A stretch of 64,000 nt of DNA from Mytilus trossulus (lineage: Eukaryota > Mollusca > Bivalvia > Mytilida > Mytilidae): the NCBI RefSeq assembly GCF_036588685.1, contig NC_086384.1, forward strand, positions 11,422,195 to 11,486,194, written 5' to 3'. Shown piece by piece: positions 45,272 to 55,631 of this stretch. The position numbers were made by a program, and so were the translations under genes. How positions within the stretch are numbered: the stretch's first letter is position 1; every line of letters begins with the position of its first letter. The notes beneath the pieces were generated by a model, which was given only the letters and a program-made list of their open reading frames with translations, was not told the origin of the DNA and made no database searches.

Positions 45272-46101
45272 CTAAAATAGAATTGCTTTCATGTAAATTC
45301 ACAAATATGGTTCAATTATTGAAATAAACATTCATTTAAAATGAACAAAAATATAAACTTTGAACTGTTTTGATCATAGTTCTACCAGATGGCTGGCTTT
45401 TCGAATGATATAATAAACTCAAATTGGAATGGTGTCTTTTTCTGATCTTCCTGTTTGGGTATGGTGCAAAACATACCTTTTTGTTTTAAAAATATTTTAA
45501 CAAGTAATGTTCATTATACTGCTGGAACATCTTTAGCTTGAAAAGGTAGATCAAACTATGAAAAAACTAAGTGTGATTTAAATTTATAAAAACAAAAAAC
45601 GTTTAGAATCAAGGGCAGATAATTACATTTATTTGATAGGTCAATTGGTGTTTTGTTTTTAGGGACAGACAGACAGACAGGGTCATTTCTATATTCACCT
45701 AAAAACTTTGTTGGGTGTTTTCAACATTAGTTTCATAAAGAACAAGATTTTACCATGGCAGAGGGGTTTAAACAATAATCTACAATAGATTTAGCATACA
45801 GTACAGTGTAACAATTATATAAAAAATATTTCATTAATTTTTTTGAATTTAGATCAGGTATCTGCATGTTAAAGACACCCTTATAGATTTCGAAAAAGAG
45901 CAGGTTGATGCCCCTACAAGAGCATACATATAAAGGGATTAATATTTAGTTGCAAAACTTGTTTCCCAATACACTATAAATAAATATGTTTAAACTAAAC
46001 TAAGGTATCTTCTTATTTTGAAATCAAAGGAAAGACAACAAAAAACAAGAACTAAGAAGACCATAAATGTTGATTTTTTGTTCATGATACAATAAACATA
46101 C

Positions 46102-46152
46102 CTGACATTTATATCCATCACCGACAGCAAATGGCTCAAGGTGAAGGATTTC
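46102..46152 (-). CDS. Internal exon of the minus-strand host gene
   Basis: 51-bp exon (17 codons, phase 0 to 0) between acceptor TACTTGCAACTAAG and donor CAG before GTATGTTT, a near-consensus donor (plus 46100-46101). It encodes EILHLEPFAVGDGYKCQ. Higher GC than its surroundings. Joins in phase to 45242-45271. The frame of 50595-50783 also ends in phase 0, so DIK-EILHLEP is a possible junction unless more exons lie between. The 72-bp satellite would then be inside the intron. Confidence 0.55.
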
Positions 46153-46239
46153 CTTAGTTGCAAGTATTCATATTTTAGTGTTTTATTTTGCTTTCAACTC
46201 CATTGTTAGAAATTACTGAGACATTTATTCTGTTATTTC

Positions 46240-48755
46240 TGTCAGCTTAAACCCATCTCTGAAAAAGATATTCATTACATGCAATATATGCCAAGTTTAC
46301 ATTGTTTTATATGTTTATAATGAACTGAGAGACACATCAAAGTATTTTACATGCAATATATTCCCAGTATAAATTGATTTCAAGGTTTACAATAAACTGA
46401 GAGTCACATGCATCTCATTACAATATTTCCCAGTATGAATTGTTTTGAAGTTTGATTTGAATAGACTAATAGTCACATCATCTCAGTATTTTATATGCAA
46501 TATATCTCCAGTATAAATTGTTTAATAGGTTTATAGATGACCCATAGTCACATCTCAGTTTTATAAATGCAATATTTGCATGTTATAAATTGTTTTCTAT
46601 GTTAAAAGAAGACCAATAGTCACATCTCAGTATTTTACATGCAATATTTGCCTGGTGTAAATTGTTTTTAGGTTTATAGAACGCATAAATTGTTTTCTAT
46701 GTTAATAGAAGACCAATAGTCACATCTCAGTATTTCACATGCAATATTTGCCTGGTGTAAATTGTTTTTAGGTTTATAGAACCCATAAATTGTTTTCTAT
46801 GTTAATAGAAGACCAATAGTCACATCTCAGTATTTCACATGCAATATTTGCCTGGTGTAAATTGTTTTCTATGTTTATAGAAGACCCATAGTCACATCTC
46901 AGTTTTTTTACATGCAATAATAGCCCAGTATAAATCGTTTTCTATGTTTATAGAATACCCATAGCCATAGTTACATCTCAGTATTTTACATGCAATATTT
47001 GTCTGGTATAAATTGTTTACTAGGTTTAAAGGAGACCCATAGTCACATTTCGGTATTTTAAATGCAATATTTGCCTGTTGTTTATTGTTTTCTATGTTTA
47101 TAGGAGACCCATAGCCATAGTCACATTTCAGTATTTTACATGCAATATTTGCCCAGTATAAATGGTTTTCTAGGTTTGAAGGAGACCCATAGTCACATCT
47201 CAGTATTTTACATGCAATATTTGCCCAGTATAAATTGTTTTCCAGGTTTGAAGGAGACCCATAGTCACATCTCAGTATTTTACATGCAATATTTGTCTGG
47301 TAAAAATTGTTAACTAGGTTTGAAGGAGACCCATAGTCACATCTCAGTATTTTACATGCAATATTTGCCCAGTATAAATTGTTTTCCAGGTTTGAAGGAG
47401 TGACCCATAGTCACATCTCAGTATTTAACATGCAATATTTGTCTGGTATAAATTGTTTTCCAGGTTTGAAGGAGACCCATAGTCACATCTCAGTATTTTA
47501 CATGCAATATTTGCCCAGTATACTAGTAAATTGTTTTCCAGGTTTGAAGGAGACCCATAGTCACATCTCAGTATTTTACATGCAATATTTGTCCGGTATA
47601 AATTGTTTTCCAGGTTTGAAGGAGACCCATAGTCACATCTCAGTATTTTACATGCAATATTTGCCCAGTATAAATTGTTTTCCAGGTTTGAAGGAGACCC
47701 ATAGTCACATCTCAGTATTTTACATGCAATATTTGTCTGGTATAAATTGTTTTCCAGGTTTGAAGGAGACCCATAGTCACATCTCAGTATTTTACATGCA
47801 ATATTTGCCCAGTATAAATGGTTTTCTAGGTTTGAAGGAGACCCATAGTCACATCTCAGTATTTTACATGCAATATTTGTCTGGTATAAATTGTTTACTA
47901 GGTTTGAAGGAGACCCATAGTCACATCTCAGTATTTTACATGCAATATTTGTCTGGTATAAATTGTTTTCCAGGTTTGAAGGAGACCCAAAGTCACATCT
48001 CAGTATTTTACATGCAATATTTGCCCAGTATAAATGGTTTTCTAGGTTTGAAGGAGACCCATAGTCACATCTCAGTATTTTACATGTAATATTTGCGTGG
48101 TGTAAATTGTTTTCTAGTTTTATAGATGACCCATAGCCATAGTCACATCTCAGTATTTTACCTGCAATATTGCCCAGTATAAATGGTTTTCTAGGTTTGA
48201 AGGAGACCCATAGTCACATCTCGGTATTTTACATGCAATATTTGTCCGGTATAAATTGTTTTCTAGGTTTATAGATGACCCATAGTCTCATCTTAGTATT
48301 TTTACATGCAATATTTGCCCAGTAAAAATTGTTTTCTATGTTTATAGAAGACCCATAGCCATAGTCACATCTCAGTATTTTACATGCAATATTTGCCCAG
48401 TATAAATTGTTTTCTAGATTTATAAATGACCCATAGTCACATCTCAGTATTTTACATGCAATATTTGACCAGTATGAATTGTTTTCTAGTTTTAAAAGAG
48501 ATCCAGTCACATCTCAGAATTTTAAATACATTATTTGCCTGGTATAAATTGTTTTCTATGTTTACAGGTGACCAATTGTCACATATCAGTATTTTACATG
48601 CAATATTTGCCCAGTATAAATTGTTTTCCAGGTTTGAAGGAGACCCATAGTCACATCTCAGTATTTTACATGCAATATTTGCCTGGTATAAATTTTTTCT
48701 AGGTTTATAGGAGACTCATAGTCACATCTCAGTCTATAAACTGCAATATATAGAG
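46240..48755. repeat. 72-bp satellite, about 2.5 kb, roughly 34 units
   Basis: Unit: AGGTTTGAAGGAGACCCATA, GTCACATCTCAGTATTTTAC, ATGCAATATTTGCCCAGTAT, AAATTGTTTTCC. Neighbouring units alternate GCCCAGTATAAAT with GTCTGGTATAAAT, giving a 144-bp dimer in the central part. The left part (46240-47000) is more diverged and contains a 100-bp unit duplicated at 46684 and 46784. Since 72 is divisible by three, a 236-codon frame (47379-48089) of ten 24-residue repeats (HSHISVFYMQYL) is open by periodicity. Confidence 0.97.
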
Positions 48756-48840
48756 AATAATACATGGCAAAATCCGTATCATATGTAGTATCATCCCGAG
48801 ACATCAATATCAGCCCAAGGGCCTTTTTGCCATGTATTAT

Positions 48841-49135
48841 ACGCTTTATCATATATTTCAACCGAAGAGTATTATATTATATAAAATGTTTTCTGATCCA
48901 TAGCACTGGGTTACCTTTAGTTCTACTTTGGTTTTGTTTCAAAGGCCTTAAAAGAACTGCTCAATTACTTATCCGAAGCGAAGCACCTTACAATTTGCGT
49001 GCTGTTGTTTTAACAAAATATTTTGTTTATTATTGTATTTATTTGTGTGTTTTGTACTTTTTATAGTTGCATTAAGTGTGCCAAAAATATGAAAACTTGA
49101 CGTTCGTGACGTCACATACCAGACGATGATGTCAT
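48841..49135 (+). repeat. Dispersed repeat, pair of 49971-50275
   Basis: ACGCTTTATCA, TTTTCTGATCCATAG, CTGGGTTACCTT, AAAAGAACTGCTCAATTACT, AATTTGCGTGCTGTTG, GTGACGTCACAT and GATGTCATTC recur in the same order at 49971-50275 with clear divergence. Confidence 0.85.
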
Positions 49136-49200
49136 TCCAAAAATTGACATATTTTGAAGAAAATTTTTCTTGTGTAAAATAAAATAAAACTGACTTTATG

Positions 49201-49203
<3 letters not shown>

Positions 49204-49231
<28 letters not shown>
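49204..49231 (+). repeat. Poly-A tract, about 28 bp
   Basis: Uninterrupted A run preceded by TATGTAT. It may be the tail of a retroposed sequence or a simple repeat; no target duplication found. Confidence 0.8.
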
Positions 49232-49233
<2 letters not shown>

Positions 49234-49510
49234 TATGCGATTAAGGGTGCACATCAAAGTTGCGCGATATGGATTAAACAGCAGGCTATTTATCACATAT
49301 GCAAAACTACTGTTTTTACTACTAAACATATGATAATATGCTGTACAGCTTCTTTATGTCAGGAGACCAAATTAAAAATTAAGAATTTTAAGATTTATTT
49401 TTAGCGGATTAATTATTTATATAATAATGTTGTGTTTTACATTGACTATGCGAAAATAGTACCCAGGGTGAGATACAATAGTGCACGACCCAAAGGGTCA
49501 CTATCCCTAT

Positions 49511-49545
49511 GTCGAGCTTTCTGCAACAAAAGTTGCAGGCTCGAC
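49511..49545. repeat. Two-step perfect hairpin
   Basis: GTCGAGC, TTT, CTGCAAC, AAAA, GTTGCAG, GCTCGAC: outer and inner 7-bp stems pair exactly with a one-sided TTT bulge and an AAAA loop. GC-richer than its surroundings. Confidence 0.9.
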
Positions 49546-49970
49546 AAAAATAGGCAAATGCAAAGGATCTGTAACATGCATGAACTGCAAACATGGAAAC
49601 GTTAAAAATATTACGTTTTTTGTCACGTGAGATAGCAAATGTCACCTTCGGCTAGAGTACCTCAATATGATTCAGATATACAATAAAACAAATATTTAAT
49701 TTCAAATGTCCGTTTGTTCATCTTATCCATCTACTAGTTAAATTGTAATACATGAACATTTTTGTAATAACATTTTGTAAAACTAAAAAATAAAGATTGT
49801 GATAAATGTTTGTTTAAACCCATATAATCCAATAATATGTATGGTCAGCTCATACTGGACCATACTAGTATTCTCACAGGTCCAACCGTAACGCATATAA
49901 AAACTATACGGTCCAAATACTCATATGGTCTGGAACATGATATATACATATATATATATATAATATTTTC

Positions 49971-50275
49971 ATACGCTTTATCAAGAGTATATATCATGTA
50001 TATGATTGCTTTCTGATCCATAGAACCTGGGTTACCTTCATTTTTTCTTTTCTATTGTTTTAAAAGCTTTAAAAGAACTGCTCAATTACTCATCAGAAGT
50101 ACGTGGGTTACCTTACAATTTGTGTGCTGTTGTTTTAAAAAAATAAATTGTGTTTTTTGTGTGTTTTGTATGGTATTTCATGGAGTTCTTTTTTTTATAT
50201 TTGCATTTCATGACTGTCAGAAATATGAAAATTTGACCTTTGTGACGTCACATTCCAAACAATGATGTCAGTCAA
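49971..50275 (+). repeat. Dispersed repeat, pair of 48841-49135
   Basis: See partner. Here with GATTGCTTTCTGATCCATAG, GAACCTGGGTTACCTTC and TTTGTGACGTCACATTCC. Confidence 0.85.
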
Positions 50276-50379
50276 TAAATTGTGTCACGCCAGAATGACC
50301 GTAACGTTCATTTAGGACCCATTTTGAGGAAAAATGTTCTGAAGAAGCTTGCATGAATTAATACAGTGTTTATCATGTA

Positions 50380-50450
50380 ACCAGGTGCTCCACAGGGCAC
50401 AGCTTTATACGACCCCAGAGGTCATTCCCTGAACAGTTGCGCATCAAAAT
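50380..50450 (+). repeat. Fragment of a dispersed repeat
   Basis: CCAGGTGCTCCACAGGGCAC, AGCTTTATACGACCCCAGAG and CCCTGAACAGTTG match a frequent bivalve repeat known to me from memory. Confidence 0.45.
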
Positions 50451-50594
50451 TAATGTGTAATGTTTCATCAATATAAGCAGATCAGAGGGGTTGCACTTGC
50501 AAAAAGGATGGACATACAGAGGAATGACAGAGGGGTTAACTACAAGTCTCCGGCACATATTCCATTCATATAATATTAGACATTATTTTCATAC

Positions 50595-50783
50595 CTTAAT
50601 ATCAAAGGTGGTCTTAGTTTTGTCTCCTTTTGCACGCACAAGAAGTCTCACTACTTCAGCATAGGTCATCTTTGATGAACTAGATGTTGTATCAGATGGT
50701 GAAGTTGCAATCCCGATTATGAAGTGTTCTTACTGGGTCTTCTGTCATTTCCATTGGTACAACTTGCTTCAGGTTGATATTCC
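50595..50783 (-). CDS. Exon of the minus-strand host gene, with one-base frame break
   Basis: 189-bp block between acceptor AAGCTTTTTTATTCTAG and donor AAG before GTATGAAA (plus 50593-50594). Two frames join into one protein-like stretch: INLKQVVPMEMTEDPVRTL in the first, then IIGIATSPSDTTSSSSKMT and YAEVVRLLVRAKGDKTKTTF in the second, through DIK at the donor. The switch falls at one base near 50722 (CTT, C, ATA), so one inserted base would explain it; a real indel, a pseudogene or a sequencing error are all possible. The second frame alone is open for about 45 codons and exits in phase 0, matching 46102-46152. Codon variety and a serine-rich linker before a helix look like true coding sequence. 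Family not recognised. Confidence 0.5.
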
Positions 50784-50859
50784 CTAGAATAAAAAAGCTT
50801 CTCAACCTTTTCTGAAGTTTGTAAATCATATATATATCTAAAAAAATATAATCTGTATA

Positions 50860-51345
50860 CAAAAGTTTGTGGGATCAGCCATAGATTTGGCAATTTTCCA
50901 TTTAATAATAAAGGAGCATAAGTACAGGTTACTCAAGAACAGTAACAGTGATGCAGTTCAAATTTTACCTTGATCTGTGCTGAAACTACTATGTGTACTA
51001 TATATATATAGTTATTAGTAGTCTAGTTCAGATCTATGTTTTGTGGTAACAAGCAGTGTATAAGTTTTATTGTTGTAACAAACTAAAGTTAGAGACTAGA
51101 AAAGAAAGATTTTTTGCATAATAAAGGGGCATAACTTACGAATGGTCAAAGTGATGCCACTCAATTTCAAATTAAATTGATCACTATCATCAATCAGTGT
51201 TTTGTGAAAAAAAGAATTGTGTGAAACTTAAGTAAGAAAATTAAAAACCAATTTCTGTACAGACAGACATATATGGATGGAGAACATTGTGACAACAGTA
51301 GAAGTTAATGCCTCTTCTACTAGCGTTTGGGCATTAAAAAAAGTT
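50860..51345 (+). repeat. Two-unit dispersed repeat
   Basis: TAATAAAGGAGCATAAGT with AACAGTAACAGTGATGC at about 50908, and again TAATAAAGGGGCATAACTT with GGTCAAAGTGATGCCACTC at about 51120. It ends with GGAGAACATTGTGACAACAG and CCTCTTCTACTAGCG, wording common in bivalve repeats (memory). Confidence 0.6.
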
Positions 51346-51527
51346 ATAATTGTCCTAACTTTCCAACTTTTCAAAATGCCCATGGTGGTTGAATATGTAA
51401 GATGGCTCTTACAGCCCTAAAAAACATTCAAGGGGGCATTCAAATGCATTTTAATGTTGGTTTTTAGCTTCTTCATGCTATCAATACCTACCATGCCTAT
51501 CATGCCTATAGCCTTTGTAATATTAAC

Positions 51528-51620
51528 AGTTTTCAGGGCCGTAACTACATATGACTGAGGAAGGGGAGGCAGTTGCCTCCCCTGAATTTTCTACACCTGC
51601 AAAATTTCAAGTAATAAAAT
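51528..51620 (+). repeat. Repeat edge with GGGGAGGC hairpin
   Basis: GGGCCGTAACTACATATGAC, then GGGGAGGC-AGTT-GCCTCCCC (51563-51582), a perfect 8-bp stem with a 4-base loop. At 53281-53330 a related CCCCTGCCTCCCCTGA occurs, so the two may bound one larger element. Confidence 0.6.
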
Positions 51621-52047
51621 GAAATATTGACAATATGTACACGAAGAATTTCAATTTATATTATAAACAACACAAGTTTACAGTTTAACAATGTTATCAT
51701 GATACGTGATATGTGTAATTTTTCGGATTTTTGATCGATAGTGAAACGTTTCAGTATTTGTTTGGAATTTTTTTTCCTGTGGCCGTCTGTCTGTTATTAA
51801 GTATTCGTACGAGAACACATATTAAACTTTGTTTTTTGACAATTTTGAATAAACCTTAACTGTTCACATTTATTCAGAACTCAATTAAGCATAGGAAGTT
51901 CCCTTTGTACTGTGAATCTTTAATAATATCGGAAATTCGTAACCAGCTGAATCAGCAGTTGGATCATTTATTTTTATCGTTTCCTGATCGTATGAGAACA
52001 TAATGGTCAATGTCTTTAAAATATTTAAACACTCCCATTCGTTGTAG

Positions 52048-52090
52048 CAGGGACTTTCTATACTAAGTATACTAGTATAGAAAGTCCCTG
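52048..52090. mobile_element. 43-bp palindromic insertion with 7-bp direct repeats
   Basis: CAGGGACTTTCTATACT and its exact inverse around a 9-base centre (AAGTATACT). Flanked on both sides by GTTGTAG (52041-52047 and 52091-52097). CAGGG termini and a 7-8 bp target duplication are typical of hAT-superfamily transposons, so it looks like a minimal relic or MITE. Confidence 0.75.
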
Positions 52091-52242
52091 GTTGTAGTTA
52101 TATACATGTACATGTCTGTTCAGCTTTCAACAATATTGAAATTCAGGGTCCTCGATAAAAAAATATAACTTGCGTTCTATGATCTTGCTGTATATGTTTT
52201 TTCTAACTTATCAGTTTTATTTCTAACAACAAGATTTTTAAT

Positions 52243-52393
52243 TAAGGAATGACTGACATATTTTTTCTGTCTATGAAAAAATAACATAAAAAGTTTGGTG
52301 CACACTGAATAACGCGAGTAGAGGGTTATTTAACAGTGAGCACCACATTTTTTATGTTATTTCGAAAAGACAGAAAAAATATTAGTCATTTCT
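52243..52393. mobile_element. Palindromic mini-element (~150 bp)
   Basis: AAGGAATGACTGACATA / TATTAGTCATTTCTT, ATTTTTTCTGTCT / AGACAGAAAAAAT, AATAACATAAAAAGT / TTTTTTATGTTATT and GGTGCACACTG / CAGTGAGCACC pair from both ends toward a centre near GCGAGTAG. Confidence 0.8.
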
Positions 52394-52945
52394 TATAATT
52401 TAATTCTAAATTCCATTTTAAACCGTAGAAAACCATGATAAAATGTTGATGACGTCATAGTCACATGACTAAATTATGTCTATGGGCTCATAACAAAATA
52501 ACGGTCAGCCAATCAGAAGACATGTTACGTCCAAAATTAAATTATATGTATACAGATAATAATAGTCCATTTGCCAATTACAGATTTGATTCTGTAATTA
52601 CACACTTTTTAAACAAATTACTTTCCTTTGTCAATTGTAGACTGGTTCCAATGACAGTGCATTGAAGTATGATGAATTGAAAGTGATGTATTGGCGGTTG
52701 AACTAATTTTTCACAATAATAATTTTTTATGTCAAAAGTATTTAGTTTAACAACAAATTAATGTATATAAATTAAAAGATTTGAAAACATTTTAAAGATT
52801 ACTCACATTACACTCAGATAAATTTGCTGTTCTGCTAGCTCTCCATTATAAATGAAAATTAATGTCCCTCATAAGGGAGACAACTGGAAGAGGTATCTCT
52901 AATAACAGGGTCAATAACAGGAATTGACAAATGGCCTATTGTCTG

Positions 52946-53245
52946 CATAAAAATTGCTTCTGGCAACGGAACCGGCAATACTGATGTGTTTAAAAGAAAG
53001 GAAATTGAAGGAAAACGGGTCATTTAAGCCATTTCAATTTGAGAAAAAAATCCGCGTTCACAAGGTATTTAATGTTAATAATGATAGGTCAAAGTACAGC
53101 CTTCAAGACAGAGCCTTGGCTCACCTCGAACAGCAATCTCAGCTTGTTTTTGTATAAAAATTGTTTCCAGGTTCAAGCAATACCGATGTTTCTTAAAGTA
53201 AGGAAATCGAAGGAAAAAGGGTAACTTTTAGCCATTTTAATGAGA
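52946..53245 (+). repeat. ~202-bp two-unit repeat with nested family A piece
   Basis: ATAAAAATTGCTTCTGG, CAATACTGATGTGTTT, GAAATTGAAGGAAAACGGGT (52948 on) recur as ATAAAAATTGTTTCCAGG, CAATACCGATGTTTCTT, GAAATCGAAGGAAAAAGGGT (53150 on). Between them, 53078-53146 is a family A fragment (GATAGGTCAAAGTACAGCC). Confidence 0.75.
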
Positions 53246-53549
53246 GATCCTGTATTCTGATATGAATGAGAGAAAAAAATCTGCCTCATTTGGCGGCCTC
53301 CAAACCCCTGCCTCCCCTGATTTCAAACCCTAGTTTTGTTTAAAATTGCGGACAAAATTACTCTTTCATCTTAAGTGGTAAAATAAGAAAAATCACACCA
53401 TATACATCTAATGGACATCATGATCTTCTATACAATAATAAATTGTCACCGTACAAATAATTGTGGCAGGAACATATATATAATGAAGAATCTACAGTAT
53501 GTAGTCAATAGTGCGTTGACTTTTATAACCTTAGTGAGTTCTTAAGGGA

Positions 53550-53984
53550 ATGAAAGACACCTGCTCAGTTTGTCAAGAACCTGATAACAGAGATCATAAC
53601 ACGCTCGTTTGTCATTTATCTGCGCTACCACCATGTGGCTAATAATAATATCTTGTTTATTTTGGGGCATCCCAGTTACCAGTATTAACATTTGCAATTT
53701 CCTATACCTATAAATGGTCAATTTCATTAGCGAAACGTTGAATTTGTATCTCGCCAAGGTGACGATGGCTCCAACCAGTTCCTTCTGTGCGAGGCTATAG
53801 ATGGAACGGCGGCACAGTTTAATTTAAATAGATGAGACAAATGAAACTTTTATATTTATATATACCTTTTCTACCTTTATCGTAGAGATCTAAAATAAAA
53901 TATAAACCGGAGTGTGAAAACATTGATCCTGCAAGAATAAGCCAAACTGAAGAAGAACAATATTCATGTAGGAGTTGCTCTATC
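53550..53984 (+). pseudogene. Decayed ORF1 start with a PHD-like cysteine pattern
   Basis: Separate frames give MKDTCSVCQEPDNRDHN and LVCHLSALPPCG (53550-53637), then FLLCEAIDGTAAQF (53780-53825), then PECENIDPARISQ and YSCRSC (53910-53980, in frame with ORF1 at 53985). In order, this C..C, C, C, C..C layout resembles a PHD-type zinc finger, a module known from LINE ORF1 proteins of the CR1-like group. Stops and shifts separate the pieces, so the ATG at 53985 is probably internal to the ancestral ORF1. Pattern-based inference. Confidence 0.5.
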
Positions 53985-55631
53985 ATGGACATGGACGTGG
54001 TAAATATATCAACAAGAAGCAACAACTCAATTATAGATACAGAAGAAACAATACCAAAGTTACTTCTAGATGAACAAAGCGTGACAGAGGATTATAGCGA
54101 AATAGGCCATATAGTTAAAAATATGCCAGAATATACATCTAAAGACAGTCCAACTAGAACGCAGATCACGAAGGAAGAAACAAGAAATTCTAACACAGAA
54201 GTACCAGACATGGTAGAAATGAACAAAACGGCTTCATACAAACAGCAAAGCCAAATGGTTCAGCACAGCAGGAATGAACAAATAGAAAATGTAGATGAGC
54301 CAAAAAACATCAAGGCAAAACCGAAAAGGCAATATAAGTGCAAAAATGTAAATGAAACTACCCAACAGCTTGAAGATCAATTAGCACAATGCAGAGCAAG
54401 AATAGTCATAATGGAAGATACCAATAGAGACTATAGAAACACAATCAATCTACTTAGGATGCAATCAGAAGAAAGCACTATTGACAAAAGTAACTTAAAT
54501 GCCTACCAGCCAAAGTGTGACTGTAGCAACAACTTGCAGGAACAGACTATAAACAAAGTCGATATGATGCTGAACAACTTCAGGTTAGAAATGGAAAATA
54601 GAGACCTAAGAATAAAACATCAAATGGAGATGAACGAATTAAGAAACAAACTGCAAATAATGGAATTACAGAAAGAAGTAGGAATGTGGCAAAGACCAGG
54701 AAGTCATGAATATTATCCTTATAATCAGAATATTGACAATACTAGGAACTCAAACCAACATCAAATGAGTGATCAGCACTCTGGTGCACAGCTTATAAAT
54801 CAGCAATCCAGGATTCCTAACCAAGCCAATCCACTATTCATGACACCTATGGCACCTCCACACTATAGCCAAATACCAACAGAGCAGAGCAGAATAAATC
54901 CTGGCCATATTCAAGCGCCAATGTACTACAATAACAGAATACAGGCTATACCTGTAAATAGCCAAAGTAGCCACCATTATCCTGGCTATAGAAGTATACA
55001 TGTACCAACTGGCAGTATCAACACTAACATGATACAAAATGCACATTTATACAGACAGCAATATAGGATGACTCCACAACCTATACCACAAAATATAGAT
55101 CAACACCAAGGATATAGTCAGCAACAGACAAACAGAAAGGAACAAAGTCAAAGAAACATCAATAAAAGAGTTTATGACCAAAGAACAAGCATGCCAGTAA
55201 TAGCTAAACAAAGTCATGCAAAAGAACTTGAAAGACAAAAACAATTGCAACAACTAACAAATCAGGATGATAATACTAACCAAATAGACAAAGAACCAAC
55301 AAAAGAAGCTAGAATGACCATCAATCTGACAAATTCAGCTGCCGCCAAAAATAATGAAGCCAAAGCACATACAGAAGTAAGCCATCAAGTAGATGTCATG
55401 CCCAGAACTGGTCTTATAACAACGGCTTCTAGTGGGGACGCCCCGCTGGAAGCGGACTGCCATCAGAAGTTCCCCTCTCAAAGGGGGGCCAATGTTGGTG
55501 GTCCTAAGCATCTAAAGGGACTAGTTCAGGCTGACAATCTAGAAACAAAAGAAGATGGGAATAGAAAGAAACCAAACCATTTTTTAGGCAGTGGCCGATC
55601 AAACAAGATAAAAGGGAGGATATCATTATAG
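53985..55631 (+). CDS. LINE ORF1 protein (RNA-binding/assembly type)
   Basis: 548-residue open frame. Residues ~125-160 and ~190-234 look like coiled coil (TTQQLEDQLAQCRARIV; MENRDLRIKHQMEMNELR), then a Gln/Asn/Tyr/Pro-rich stretch to about 440, then a charged end. In LINEs, ORF1 proteins form trimers or particles with the element RNA; that role is inferred from position and coil. The first Met is used here, but in-frame sequence continues upstream into a cysteine-containing piece, so the true N-terminus lies earlier. A GC-rich patch in the C-terminal part (55425-55510) encodes GDAPLEADCHQKFPSQRG. The last ~66 bases overlap the ORF2 frame. Confidence 0.85.
   Translation: MDMDVVNISTRSNNSIIDTEETIPKLLLDEQSVTEDYSEIGHIVKNMPEYTSKDSPTRTQITKEETRNSNTEVPDMVEMNKTASYKQQSQMVQHSRNEQIENVDEPKNIKAKPKRQYKCKNVNETTQQLEDQLAQCRARIVIMEDTNRDYRNTINLLRMQSEESTIDKSNLNAYQPKCDCSNNLQEQTINKVDMMLNNFRLEMENRDLRIKHQMEMNELRNKLQIMELQKEVGMWQRPGSHEYYPYNQNIDNTRNSNQHQMSDQHSGAQLINQQSRIPNQANPLFMTPMAPPHYSQIPTEQSRINPGHIQAPMYYNNRIQAIPVNSQSSHHYPGYRSIHVPTGSINTNMIQNAHLYRQQYRMTPQPIPQNIDQHQGYSQQQTNRKEQSQRNINKRVYDQRTSMPVIAKQSHAKELERQKQLQQLTNQDDNTNQIDKEPTKEARMTINLTNSAAAKNNEAKAHTEVSHQVDVMPRTGLITTASSGDAPLEADCHQKFPSQRGANVGGPKHLKGLVQADNLETKEDGNRKKPNHFLGSGRSNKIKGRISL
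55425..55510 (+). promoter_or_regulatory. GC-rich run of consecutive hairpins before ORF2
   Basis: In an AT-rich element this patch contains GGGG-ACG-CCCC, CCGCT-GGA-AGCGG, CCCCT-CTCA-AAGGGG and CCAA-TG-TTGG in close succession. It lies 55 to 140 bases before the ORF2 frame opens (55565). It may influence translation of ORF2 or packaging. The protein frame is kept through it. Confidence 0.5.

Noticed and set aside
47379..48089. 236-codon frame with ten 24-residue repeats as a real repeat protein
   Set aside because: Exactly follows the 72-bp satellite unit, which continues far beyond the frame on both sides; kept only as a note.
48764..49066. 100-codon plus-strand frame
   Set aside because: Lies in a dispersed repeat with a diverged copy at 49971-50275 where the frame is not kept.
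49409..49645. Cysteine-containing frames on both strands around the 49.5-kb hairpin
   Set aside because: Open by chance around a palindromic, repeat-like patch; no splice sites or start context.
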